From the NCBI GenBank assembly GCA_000818945.1, contig KN805401.1, positions 174,012 to 238,011 on the forward strand: a stretch of 64,000 nt of DNA, read 5' to 3'. Below the pieces are notes generated by a model. That model saw only the letters and a program-made list of their open reading frames with translations, made no database searches and was not told where the DNA came from. Every line of letters starts with the position of its first letter. Position 1 is the first letter of the stretch. Position numbers and translations under genes: made by a program. This document shows positions 1 through 9,130 of the stretch, in pieces. Source of the DNA: Schizochytrium sp. CCTCC M209059 (lineage: Eukaryota; Sar; Bigyra; Thraustochytrida; Thraustochytriidae).

Positions 1-90
1 TCGCGCGCGCGCGCGCGGAGAGAGGCGCGGCGCCTGGAGGGCGGCCGGGCGCGCACGGCCGCGGGCCACGGGCGCGAGCGGCGGCGCTGC

Positions 91-125
91 GAGAGAGCGA
101 GCGAGCGAGCGAGCGAGCGAGAGAA
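91..125. repeat. GAGC tetranucleotide tract
   Basis: A short run of GAGC units sits in very GC-rich DNA upstream of the Tim8-like gene. The first 60 bases are also mostly alternating CG. It probably lies in the promoter or 5' leader, and I see no gene in it. Confidence 0.7.
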
Positions 126-324
126 AGCGCGCGGCGTCTTTTTCTGGATACACGGAGGCCACTAGTGCTAGGAGCCTAGTAGCAGTGGCTAGGCGGGGTT
201 TTTGAAAACTAGGCCTAGAGGGAGGCGGAGCAGACCCGCATCGAGAAGGACGCGGAGAAGGGGCAGCGGGAGCGGCAGCAGGAGCAGCAGCGGGAGCGGG
301 AGCGGCAACGCAGCGGCAGGGAAG

Positions 325-723
325 ATGTCGTCGTGGTTCGGAGGCGGCTCGAGCTCGAGCAGCTCGAGCGACTACAGCAGCAGCACGTCGAGCTTCGACA
401 ACACGGGGTCCGGCTTCGACTCCAGCTCGGGCTTTGACTCCTCCTCGAGCAACTACGCCGCCTCGCCCTCGTACGGAGGCGGCGGCGCGGCGGGCTCGCA
501 GGCAGCGCTCCGCCAGGCGCTCGAGCAGGAGCAGCAGCGCGCCGTCGTGCAGGCGGCCATCGCCAAGCTCTCGGAGATGTGCTGGGATACCTGCGTCGGC
601 CGCCCCGACGCCAAGCTCAGCAGCTCCGAGCAGACCTGCATTAGCAACTGCGCCGAGCGCTACCTTGATGTCAGCATGTTCATCATGGGCCGCATGTCCA
701 AGGGTCAGGGTCATCAGCACTAG
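325..723 (+). CDS. TIM8: Tim8-like small Tim chaperone of the mitochondrial intermembrane space
   Basis: A 132-residue protein. Small Tim proteins form hexameric chaperones that escort hydrophobic precursors from the TOM complex to the inner and outer mitochondrial membranes. The second half carries the twin CX3C signature (CWDTC and CISNC) separated by 14 residues, the same spacing as in human TIMM8A. The following context (ERYLDVSMFIMGRM) resembles the Tim8 ERFIDTSQFILNRL segment better than Tim13, Tim9 or Tim10. The first ~60 residues are a Ser/Gly/Tyr-rich low-complexity extension that is longer than usual for the family. I chose ATG 325. The frame is open back to a TTG at 202, but that stretch is Arg-rich and looks like untranslated leader. 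The four cysteines expected for two disulphides are all present. Confidence 0.85.
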   Translation: MSSWFGGGSSSSSSSDYSSSTSSFDNTGSGFDSSSGFDSSSSNYAASPSYGGGGAAGSQAALRQALEQEQQRAVVQAAIAKLSEMCWDTCVGRPDAKLSSSEQTCISNCAERYLDVSMFIMGRMSKGQGHQH

Positions 724-1066
724 AGAAACAAGCTTAGCAAAATTCTTTTTTTTAAATATACCACGCCGCGCGCACGCGATGTTGCATCCATCACACGAGC
801 AGACACCTATCAAATCACTCTCTCGATTCATTCGGCTACTTTGTTCGGTTTGCCAGCTAGTAGACTGGTTAGCTGGTTCCGTGGTTGGCTTTTGATCACT
901 TGGTGGGCGTAGAACTTGGGTATGAGGTTTTCTTTACGTCGACACTCGGTTCCTTGGTCTTTACGTGATTTGAACATAATATACTCTCTGGCCTTGCGCC
1001 AATCAATACGTCTCTGCTGACCGAGGATGGTATGGAGTACACCGCCTAGGGCACATCCCTACTCTG
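724..1066. other. Convergent intergenic region
   Basis: About 340 bases between two convergent genes. The first 50 bases after the Tim8 stop are T/A-rich and could hold a 3'-end signal. No convincing reading frame or RNA gene is visible. Confidence 0.5.
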
Positions 1067-2932
1067 CTATGCCTTGTAAGGGGCGCCCGTTGCTCGCGCG
1101 GCTCCCATGACCACGCCTCTGCGCCGAGGTCGACCTCGTGCGCGAGATCGCTTCGAGGGCTCTTCTCGACGGCTCCATGCGTCCTCGTCCCTCGACCGGC
1201 TCGCAACCGAGACGATCTCACTCTCCGGGTGCGCATCCTCACTCTCCTTGGAAGACTTTACATACTCCTTTCCATCGTACTCGTCAGTGTCTTCGTTGTG
1301 ATCCTCTTTTTCCCGCTGTTGTGGTCCGCGAGATTTGACGGGAAATAAGTGCTTTGTTGCCGCGTGAATTTCCTGACGGATGCGCGTGGCACGCTCTGCA
1401 ATGGCATCCTGGCCGCCGCCGTTCTCAGTCTTGCCTTCGTTGGCTCGCGACAGGAGACCCACCGCGTCGTCCATATTGAGGCTCGCAGACCTTGGCATCA
1501 GCGTACGGGACTGCATATTCTTCAAGAGCTTGCTAAGTGTTTGCTCCAGGTCCGCAATGCGTGACTGTGCATCGTTGTCCGCCTGCGCCGCTTCCTCGCG
1601 AATTGCATTTGTCTGGGCTCGAGCATCAGCTAGTGACTCGCGAAGTGCTCCTTCACGCTCGCGAGCATCCTCGAGACTCTTGCGGAGCTCCTCCAGCGAC
1701 TCCTCGTGCTCACTAAAGGCCTCGCTTCGAGCACGTTCCTGGCGCGCCGTGGCTTCGCGTGCCGCGTGGAGATCTTTTGTTAGCTTGGCGACCTGTCGCG
1801 AGAGCGAGTCCATCTCCAACGCATCCTGTTGCGTCTTGAGCTGCTCTTGCTCAAGCAAGGCCTGCCGACGTGCGCTCTCTGCTTGCGCTACTTTCAGAGC
1901 GCGCTCGCTGCGCTCGAGGTCGTCTCGAAGCGTATCGCTTGTTCGTTCATGCATCCTCGCCTCGGCGCGAGCCTCATCAAGAGCTGCTTCGAACTTTTCT
2001 GCTTGCCCTCGCATTTTCGCCTCGCCACTTCGTAGACCCTCGGCGTCCTCACGGTATGATCGCATCTGCGATTCGAGGGCCGAAATGCGCTGATGCGCTG
2101 CGCGCTTGAGGTTTTCCAATTCCTTCTTTGCGATTTCGGCATCGCGTTTAATTGAAGTGTTTTCCGCAACCGCATCGTGCGCCTCGCGTCTCGCCGCGTC
2201 GAGGTCAGCGCTCAATCGTGTCCGCTGCACGCGCAACTGTTCGCATTCCTGCTCTTTCGCCTCAAGACGCGCGGCAGCCTCCAAAAGCGCACTTGCGGTC
2301 TCCTCATCTTCTCCCTGCGTTGCGCCGGCTGTCATTCGGGCACGAAGAGCGTCGGCCTCTGCATGCCAGCGATCGGCGTCCGCGCGCAGATTTACGATGA
2401 CTTCACGTGCTGAGCGGGTTTCCTGACGCACCGCCTCGAGCTCTTTGGTCGCTGAGAGCGCTGTTTCTGCGAGTTGTTGCACTCTGGACCAAGGCTGCGC
2501 ACCCATGCGCGCCGAGGCGGCTTCTCGTTGTCGAAGCAAGGCGGCCACGGCTGCTTCAAGGTCGCGCTCACATTCGTCGCGTAACCTGCATGCGTGCGCC
2601 AAGTCAGCCAAGTCATCAATGCCCAAGTTCTTGGCAACCATGTTCGTGAGGATATCTCCCTCGGCGTCGTCGTCGGCGGTATCGTCAGCGTTGTCGTCTT
2701 TTGTTTCTGAAGTTGCATCCGGGCGTGCGCTCTCAGCTCGCTTTGCTCTCGTGCTTGCCGGTGCTCGCCTTCGTTTCGTCGCGGTCGTCGTTGTCGTTTG
2801 CGTACGCGCCATGGCCGAGGTTCTGTTCGAGTTGGCTCGGCGAACTTGGACCTTTTCGCCTCGCGCCTCGCCCGAGAGCGTCTCCGACGCTGCAGAGAGC
2901 GCCGCCTTCGCCAGCAGCGTCCTCTGCATCAT
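1067..2932 (-). CDS. Coiled-coil protein of unknown function
   Basis: A 621-residue protein dominated by charged heptad sequence rich in Glu, Arg, Ala, Lys and Gln. The N-terminal ~90 residues are Ser/Thr/Arg-rich, followed by an acidic patch around residues 80-100. A long coiled coil then runs from roughly residue 110 to 470. The C-terminal ~120 residues are polar, with many Ser, Glu and Arg, and include a basic RSRARGRPRRR stretch. There are no membrane segments and no catalytic motif. I chose ATG 2932 because the open frame further upstream starts only at a GTG. Such proteins are commonly cytoskeletal, Golgi or centrosomal scaffolds, but nothing here picks one, so the function is unassigned. 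Confidence 0.75.
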   Translation of the reverse strand: MMQRTLLAKAALSAASETLSGEARGEKVQVRRANSNRTSAMARTQTTTTTATKRRRAPASTRAKRAESARPDATSETKDDNADDTADDDAEGDILTNMVAKNLGIDDLADLAHACRLRDECERDLEAAVAALLRQREAASARMGAQPWSRVQQLAETALSATKELEAVRQETRSAREVIVNLRADADRWHAEADALRARMTAGATQGEDEETASALLEAAARLEAKEQECEQLRVQRTRLSADLDAARREAHDAVAENTSIKRDAEIAKKELENLKRAAHQRISALESQMRSYREDAEGLRSGEAKMRGQAEKFEAALDEARAEARMHERTSDTLRDDLERSERALKVAQAESARRQALLEQEQLKTQQDALEMDSLSRQVAKLTKDLHAAREATARQERARSEAFSEHEESLEELRKSLEDAREREGALRESLADARAQTNAIREEAAQADNDAQSRIADLEQTLSKLLKNMQSRTLMPRSASLNMDDAVGLLSRANEGKTENGGGQDAIAERATRIRQEIHAATKHLFPVKSRGPQQREKEDHNEDTDEYDGKEYVKSSKESEDAHPESEIVSVASRSRDEDAWSRREEPSKRSRARGRPRRRGVVMGAARATGAPYKA

Positions 2933-3875
2933 TCGCTTCTCGCGCACGCGCGCACGCGATCAATCTGTGCTTCCGAGTCGGGCCGTCGAGAAATTGTACT
3001 CGCTCAAACGGTGTGTACTGTGCCGCAATTGACCGAGTCCAAGTCGCCACAGAGGATCAACCGTCACTTTTGCAAGAGTTACAGTAGCCTTTTTGGAGAA
3101 GAAGTAGGGAGCGGGAGGGAAGGAGGAAGAGGGATTGAGGGAGGGGAGGAAACTTGGGGAATGGAGAGTTAAGAAAATTCTTGGTCTTGATGTATACGAA
3201 CTACTCTCTCAAAGGTATACGAAGGATTAAATTTCTCGTTTGGACACTGGCAGTAGGATGCATTGACGCACGTCACAAAATGAAAGATACGCATAAACAC
3301 CTCGGACGGCGCTGCTGGCAAAGCAGATGAGATGAAAAGGGTCTTTGTTGTGTGTCCAATCCTTTCAGCTTGCAGTTCAATTTGTTCTCATAAAAATTTT
3401 CACCATAGATAGAGGGCAAAAAATGATCTCGGCTTTCACATCTTTGTCACTTCTCTTTCACAATTTTACCAACATTCACAGCGTCGAGCAATCAGAGCTG
3501 TGCTTAAATCATTCTTGGTATCCAGACCACGTACCTCTTCTGCCACCCACCAAGATGCCTTTCGAGTCAAGCGTTCCTGGGCTGCCATAATCTTACGTCG
3601 ATCGATCAAGAGTTGCGTTGCTTTTTATCAATACGACTCTTTTTTTTTTCGAAGAGCAAATGCTCTTCTCTTGCACGCAAAGTAAGTGAAGAGCTTGTCG
3701 CCACTTTGCCACTTCGTTACCGTCTTCCGTCTCCGATGTCACCTATACGTACCTGCGTGGATGGATGCCTCTGTGCGAATGAGATTTCATGTAAAAAGGA
3801 ATAAAAAAAGCCAAAAAATACGAGAGACGTGCGTCCATCAGTGGTGCAGGCCAGGCAGCAAGCAAAGACGGGACG
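2933..3875. other. Divergent intergenic region
   Basis: About 940 bases between the divergent coiled-coil and Obg genes, with lower GC than the flanking genes and several A- and T-runs. It presumably holds both promoters. The short frames inside have no recognisable domain and no coding-like composition. Confidence 0.5.
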
Positions 3876-5527
3876 ATGAGGTATTCGCGCAGCGTGAAAC
3901 AGTTCACGGACACTGTGCGGCTGCGCGTCAGCGGCGGCAGGTAGGTCCGGGCGGGAGTCGCGGCGAATCAGGCTTATCCGAGCCTCGGCTCGAGCAGACA
4001 ACTGACGGTGAACGGAGCGCCATGATCGACGGATGCTGTTGCACGAACTAACTCGCCAACCTCGGCGACCACGACGACAACGACAACGACGACGACGACG
4101 ACAATGACGATGACGATGGCGAGCGCAGGGGTGGAAATGGCGTCATGACGTTCCAGGCCAGCGGCATGAAGCGGCGGCCCGACGGCGGCCATGGTGGGCG
4201 CGGCGGAGACGTGGTCATTCGCGCATCGCAAAACATGCAGACGCTCAACTTTAACAAGTACTCCTTTCGAGGTGGCAATGGCGGAACTGGCGGCAAACAG
4301 GGCAAGCGGGGCGCTCTGGGACGCACTGTAGAAATTCAAGTTCCGCCCGGAACGCTTGTCACTGAACTGCGCATCCCAACGTACGAGTCAATCGGTGGCA
4401 TGGGTCACGACGATGACGACGATGATGCGGAGGTTGACGAGTTCACTCGCGAGATGGCGACAATGGACGACCAAGAACGATGGACAGAAAGCGATGAGGC
4501 TGCATTTCAGGAATTTAAAGGCGTTGGAGAATTTGATGTTGACGAAGAGGCCTGGGACGAATATCTCGAGCTCCGTGAGCGGCGGCGGCAAGCTCAGCAA
4601 GAAAAGGTCATTGTTGATCTAGACGAGCCAGGCAAAGACTTCTTGCTCGTCAGAGGCGGCGCAGGCGGCCGAGGTAACTCGGACCAAGTGGCGTTAAGCC
4701 ACACGTTTTGGAGCAAGGACGCTTTTCGACCCAAACTCAAAGGGAAGAAGGGTGAGGTGCGCGAGGTGCGTCTCACGCTCAAGAGCATTGCTGACGTTGG
4801 GCTCGTGGGGTTTCCCAACGCTGGCAAGTCGACGCTGCTAGACGCGATCTCGCGCGCTGCGCCAGAGATTGGCAGCTATCCATTTACGACCCTGCACCCC
4901 ACCATTGGAACGGTGGAGTTTTCCGACGGCGAAAAGGTCACCGTTGCCGACATCCCCGGACTCATCGATGGCGCGCACGCAAATCGTGGGCTTGGGCACC
5001 GCTTCCTCCGCCACGTAGAGCGCACCTCTGCCTTCGTGTATGTGATCGATTGCACGTTGATGGGCCTTTTCAGTGACCCGGCCAAGTCGTTTGCGAAAAT
5101 GACCAAGGAAGATGAGGCCGAAACGCGCGCGGCCATTGAAAAGGCCAGCTCGAACGAGCGCATTGTGGAGCAAGTGATTCACAATTTCAGCCATCTCGTC
5201 AACGAACTAGAACTCTACATGGACGGTCTCTCTTCGCGCCCTTGCGTGCTTGTGCTCAACAAGATGGATGCCTTGTCTGCCGCCGATGAGGCATGCGACC
5301 CAGCTGCAATTCTCGCAGCGCTCGAGGCGCACAATGCAAGAGTTGCCGAGGCTGCGGCCGCAGCAGAGACCGAGCCTGGGCCTGAGGACGACGATGAGGC
5401 GTTTGAAGACGTCGGCATCATGCTCCCGATTCCGACCAGTATTCACCGCGTGAGCGCAAGACGAGGCAAAGGTCTGCCGCATTTCGTCAAAGACATGCGA
5501 CGTATGCTGAAGGCCGCAAAGGAGTAG
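3876..5527 (+). CDS. Obg-family GTPase, two exons
   Basis: Two exons, 3876..3940 and 4129..5527, giving 487 residues. Obg GTPases act in large ribosomal subunit maturation and, in eukaryotes, are usually mitochondrial or plastid. Exon 1 encodes the Obg N-terminal strand (KQFTDTVRLRVSGG), and splicing joins it in frame to GGNGVMTF and a glycine-rich Obg fold. The G motifs are present: G1 GFPNAGKST near residue 249, switch I YPFTTLHPTIGTV, G3 DIPG near 296, G4 NKMD near 399, and a VSARRGKG G5. An acidic insert of about 80 residues (roughly 107-186) interrupts the glycine-rich domain. No clear targeting peptide is seen before MRYSRSVKQF, so an upstream start or exon remains possible. There is no C-terminal OCT domain. 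Confidence 0.85.
3941..4128 (+). other. Spliceosomal intron in the Obg gene
   Basis: A 188-base intron inferred from homology. The donor is CAG/GTAGGT and the acceptor GCGCAG/G. It is phase 2 and joins AG to G to make Arg22. Unspliced, exon 2 has an in-frame TAA at 4049 and no upstream ATG. Splicing exactly restores the Obg sequence (RVSGG-R-GGNGVMTF). It contains a GAC/GAT-rich tract just before the acceptor. It is the only intron I can support in the window. Confidence 0.8.
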
Positions 5528-5654
5528 AAAGTAAGATTTGATTTTGACATTGCGAGGAAATGATAAAGTGGAAAAAAGAATCCAAAAACTGCGGCATACA
5601 CGCGTGCGTATGCGCGTGCGTGCTGCTTTTCCTTTTTTAGAAATTCAGAGAAAC

Positions 5655-5873
5655 TCATGCGATCTGCAGGGTGAGACCACCCGCCACGATCAGGAACAGC
5701 GCGACAAAGACATACAAGATGTTGAACTCAAAGGCGGGCTCTGGCTTGAACTTGTTGCTCGGGATGCCGTTCTTGGCGCGCAGCTGCGATGCTGACATCT
5801 CGTCATCCGGCATCGACTTGTACCTCTGACGCAGCTGCGACGCCGAAAGGTTGTCGTCCGGCGTGTACGACAT
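5655..5873 (-). CDS. Small tail-anchored membrane protein with duplicated SASQLR motif
   Basis: A 72-residue protein starting MSYTPDDNLSASQLRQRY. It holds two copies of a DD-x-[LM]-SASQLR-x-[RK] motif, at about residues 6-17 and 22-33. A Pro/Lys/Phe linker follows, then a single C-terminal hydrophobic segment (FNILYVFVALFLIVAGGLTL) ending almost at the stop, which suggests a tail-anchored protein with a cytosolic N-terminus. I chose the internal ATG at 5873. The frame is open to 5975, but that leader is a low-complexity Arg/Glu run coming from a CG/GA-rich tract. The gene is convergent with Obg (127 bases apart) and lies about 200 bases downstream of Rad52 on the same strand. I do not recognise the family. 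Confidence 0.7.
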   Translation of the reverse strand: MSYTPDDNLSASQLRQRYKSMPDDEMSASQLRAKNGIPSNKFKPEPAFEFNILYVFVALFLIVAGGLTLQIA

Positions 5874-6073
5874 CGTGTTGACTCTCTCCTTTTCTTCGCT
5901 CTCTCTCTCTCGCGCGCGCGCACGCGTGTGATGCTTCCGACGTGTCTTCAAGCCTGTCTTCTTGCCTCGCTCCAATTAGATTTACAGACAGGTGCCGCGG
6001 ATCGGCTAAGCTTGAATGGCGCCGGACCGGCCTGACCAACGGCTACATTGCCGAAGTCGGTCGAGAGTCTTCC

Positions 6074-6517
6074 TCAGCCGCTGCCGGCCGAAGCTTGGGT
6101 GGGAGGTGGTGCGCGAGCCCCACCGGACCCGTTCGAGTGCAGCGAAGGGCCGCTGCAGCCACCGTTCGTGTACGAACCGGTGCTTGCGCGCAAGGGTTGC
6201 GCGGTTTGTGGGCGTCCGTTCCATCCGGCACGCATCTGCGCCTGCGGTTGTGGCTGTTGTTGCTGCTGGACTTGCTGGTGCTGGTGCTGGTGCTGGGGGC
6301 GCGTCGGGTGTTGTTGGTGCTGGGGTAGCTGGTGTTGCGACCGTACAGGTGGATTTTGTTGTTTTTGCTGCTGCTGCTGCTGCTGCTCTTGTTGCTGTTG
6401 ATAGGACATTGAGGGTCGGGGCTGCTGTTGAGGTTGCTGCTGATGTTGCTGTGCTAGGAGGTGCGGTGTGCCTTGTTGAATAGGTCGCAAGGGCCGGCCA
6501 GGAATGTTGTTGTTTGC

Positions 6518-6569
<52 letters not shown>

Positions 6570-7930
6570 ATAATTGTTCTTGGGCCTCCTTTATTTCCAG
6601 GTGGTCCAGAACGCGTTGCATTTTGGTTTCCTTGTCTTACGATTCCTTGATTTCCTGGCACACTCTGGTTCATCGGCGCACCTTGATTCCTTGCCCCATT
6701 TAGCTGATTCATCGGAGCACCTTGGTTCCTTGCTCCGTTTTGCTGATGATTCATCGGAGCACCTTGGTTCCTTGCTCCGTTTTGCTGATGATTCATCGGA
6801 GCACCTTGATTTCTGGCTCCATTCTGCTGATGATTCATCGGCGGACCTTGGTTTCTTCCTCCGTTCTGCTGATGATTCATTGGCAGCCCTTGGTTCCTTA
6901 CTCCATTTTGCTGATTCATCGGAGCGCCTTGGTTCCTTACTCCGTTCTGCTGATGATTCATCGGCGGATTTTGCGTTCCCTGCGGCCGATGATTCATTGA
7001 CGGAGCACTTCGTTGCTGCATGCCATGTCCTGGTACGGACGTCTGCTGTTGCGGCTGCTTTTGAAGTCTCTGCTGAAGCTGTGGCGAGTGCGAGAGTTGC
7101 TTTTCGCCCGCTTGATGGTTATCGTTCGGACCAATGTTTGCCCGGTTCTCATTCTCGCTCGTGCTACCAGGAGGCATCGCAGCTTTGACCAGGGGCGCAA
7201 CGGAGGAACTAGAGGAAGAAGAGGAGGAAGAAGAAGAGGCGACTGCAGGGATGTGCTGTACAGTTGCCTTCATGTGATTGAATTCTGGCACCGTGCCTGG
7301 CACGCTGTGCTTGACGGCGTTGTCTTCGACCACGGCCTTGCGCTTTTTAACACTCATATCCTTGGTAAATGCCTTGTCATAGAGACTGAGACCGCACGCG
7401 CGACCAAAGTTTCGAAGCGCTCGCTTGCGCGCGTCACTGACCGCTTGTTTGATGGCCTTTTCGATGGCGTCGCCCCGGTCTGGCATGTTCTTGGCATCGC
7501 CCCAGCCAACATCCTCGTGCGACGCCCCATTCTGCAGCGTCACTTTGAGCGTCACATAAACGCCAACGCTCCACCTCCCATCGTTTTGTGATTGATACAC
7601 AATTTGCGGCGGATTCATCTTGTCCTGCCACCCGCAAGGACCGAAAATTTCGTTGGCAATTTCCACCACCGTATGGTGCTCCAAATAGTAGATGCGCTGC
7701 CGCCCTTGACCCTGACGCTCCACAATATTGCGCACGTCGACGTCCTGATTGAGCTTTTCGTGCAAGTCTCGCTCCTGATGCAAGGTGAGCTGCCGCTCGC
7801 CAAAGGGTGGCGCTTGCGCATACAACTGCAGCCTCTCGGAATTGCTGAGCCCGCTCATCTCGTCGTGTGTCCTCTTTGCCCCGCTCATCGCCACCAAAGC
7901 GGTCTCACTCTCGCTCTTGGGCCCGTCCAT
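6074..7930 (-). CDS. RAD52: Rad52-family recombination mediator with Q/N-rich repeat tail
   Basis: A 618-residue protein. Rad52 anneals complementary single strands and loads Rad51 in homologous recombination. Residues ~50-205 match the Rad52 N-terminal domain: IYYLEHHTVVEIANEIFG corresponds to the human CYIEGHRVINLANEMFG segment. HEDVGWG, then EKAIKQAVSDARKRALRNFG and a LYDKAF segment also follow in the expected order. After a Ser run, the C-terminal ~350 residues are low-complexity. They hold about eight copies of a 12-14 residue unit of the form GAPMNHQQNGARNQ, then a run of about 17 Gln and further Q/H/P-rich sequence. I cannot recognise Rad51- or RPA-binding motifs in this tail. ATG 7930 is the first methionine and precedes the conserved domain by about 50 residues. 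Confidence 0.88.
6521..6569. repeat. CTG/CAG triplet run encoding polyglutamine
   Basis: About 16 uninterrupted CTG triplets on the plus strand (CAG on the coding strand) inside the Rad52 gene. Shorter CTG tracts lie at 6250-6440. Likely length-polymorphic. Confidence 0.9.
6668..6970. repeat. 36/42-base tandem repeat in the Rad52 tail
   Basis: About eight tandem units, most of 42 bases and a few of 36. They encode variants of GAPMNHQQNGARNQ, with GAPMNQ-type short forms. Units differ by a few substitutions. They are in frame and contiguous without spacers, so this is a protein repeat and not a CRISPR array. Confidence 0.9.
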
Positions 7931-9130
7931 GGCTAATACGAGACAGCGTGCTCGACCTGACCGTTGTCGGCGTCGCCGAGAACGTCAAGACTTCCGATCT
8001 TTTATTTTCGCCCACAAGCGAGACGGCAGCGGGCCCTTACTGCAATCGCGCCGCGCGAGAGAGCGTCCAAGCTAGGCCTGCCGAAGCGAGCCTGCCTCGC
8101 GCGCCTCGTGCACAAACGGCAAACTGGGCTTGCAGTGGAGTGCACTACAATGCCAAGCAGCGCAGAAAGTAGAAGACGGACGGGTGGCCCTTGTGCCGCT
8201 TCTCCCGCGCTTCGAGCTCAGCGCTCTCGCGCCGACCCCGCTCCCCGCCTCCTCCGCCGAAGCCGCGGGTCCTCCGCCGCGCGACCTGATCGACTCGGCG
8301 GGATAGTTGGACGGATGCGGATGATGGATGTGGACGGATGTGAATAGATGGATGGATCGACGGATGGATGCCCCCCCCCCGTCTGTTTTCAAACCGCAAC
8401 GCCGCCGCCCACCGCGCTCCGCCGCCGCCGCCGCCGCCCGCGCGCGCGCGCACAGCGATGCGCGCCCTGCTGCTGCGCGTCCCGCGCGCTGCGACCCGCG
8501 CTGCGCCGTCTCGGTGACCCTGTGCAATCAATCGCCCCGTCGCTCCGCCCCGTCGCCGCGTTGCCGTTCTGCAGAGCCGCAAAAAACGGGAAAACGATGG
8601 CCGGAACCGTTGCGGAACAGCGACGGAACGATGGGCGGAACGCAGGGACGGTGGGCGGGGGTAGGCGCGCGGCTAGCTAAAAGGCTAGAAACGCTTGAAA
8701 GCTGGGTTGCGGTCGCGCGTACCGCGAGGAAACTGAGAGCCGTGCAGGCGAGAAGGCTTGCTGGAGAACGCGGAGGAGGAGGAGGAGAACTGCCGTGACG
8801 GGGTGAAGCCTGAGGGAGGAACGCTTGGAGGGTCGGAGGAACGTGAAGGGACAGCAGCGAAGTGAGCGAGCGTGGTAAAGAGACGGAGAGTGTCTGGGTT
8901 TCGGAGAACAAGACTGAATTGGGAGAATCGCAATGTTATTTTCGCAGTCAGTGCCGACAGGAATTGAAGACATCTTGAGCCTGAAGCTGGCTAAGCGCAG
9001 GGAAGCGTGGTCACCTGTGTGTAAGTTCTTTCTTTGTTTACTTTTTAAAATTATTTTATATTTTTGTCAATCTCGAACGAAGAAGGAATTGGAGAGCCTT
9101 ACTGCCTTCCGCCGACGACAAAACCAAAGT
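7931..9130. other. Intergenic region upstream of Rad52
   Basis: About 1.2 kb between the Rad52 start and the 3' end of the first giant gene. The part at 8050-8700 is extremely GC-rich, with GATG/GACG tandem units near 8340-8370, a short C-run and CGC runs. The part at 8900-9130 is more A/T-rich. It probably contains the Rad52 promoter. Overlapping frames here look like composition artefacts. Confidence 0.5.

Noticed and set aside
6668..6970. CRISPR-like repeat array
   Set aside because: Units are contiguous without spacers, in frame, and encode a protein repeat inside Rad52. The genome is also eukaryotic.
8072..8911. Several frames of 120-160 codons upstream of Rad52
   Set aside because: All overlap each other on both strands in CG-rich repeats and encode Arg/Ala/Pro/Ser low complexity.
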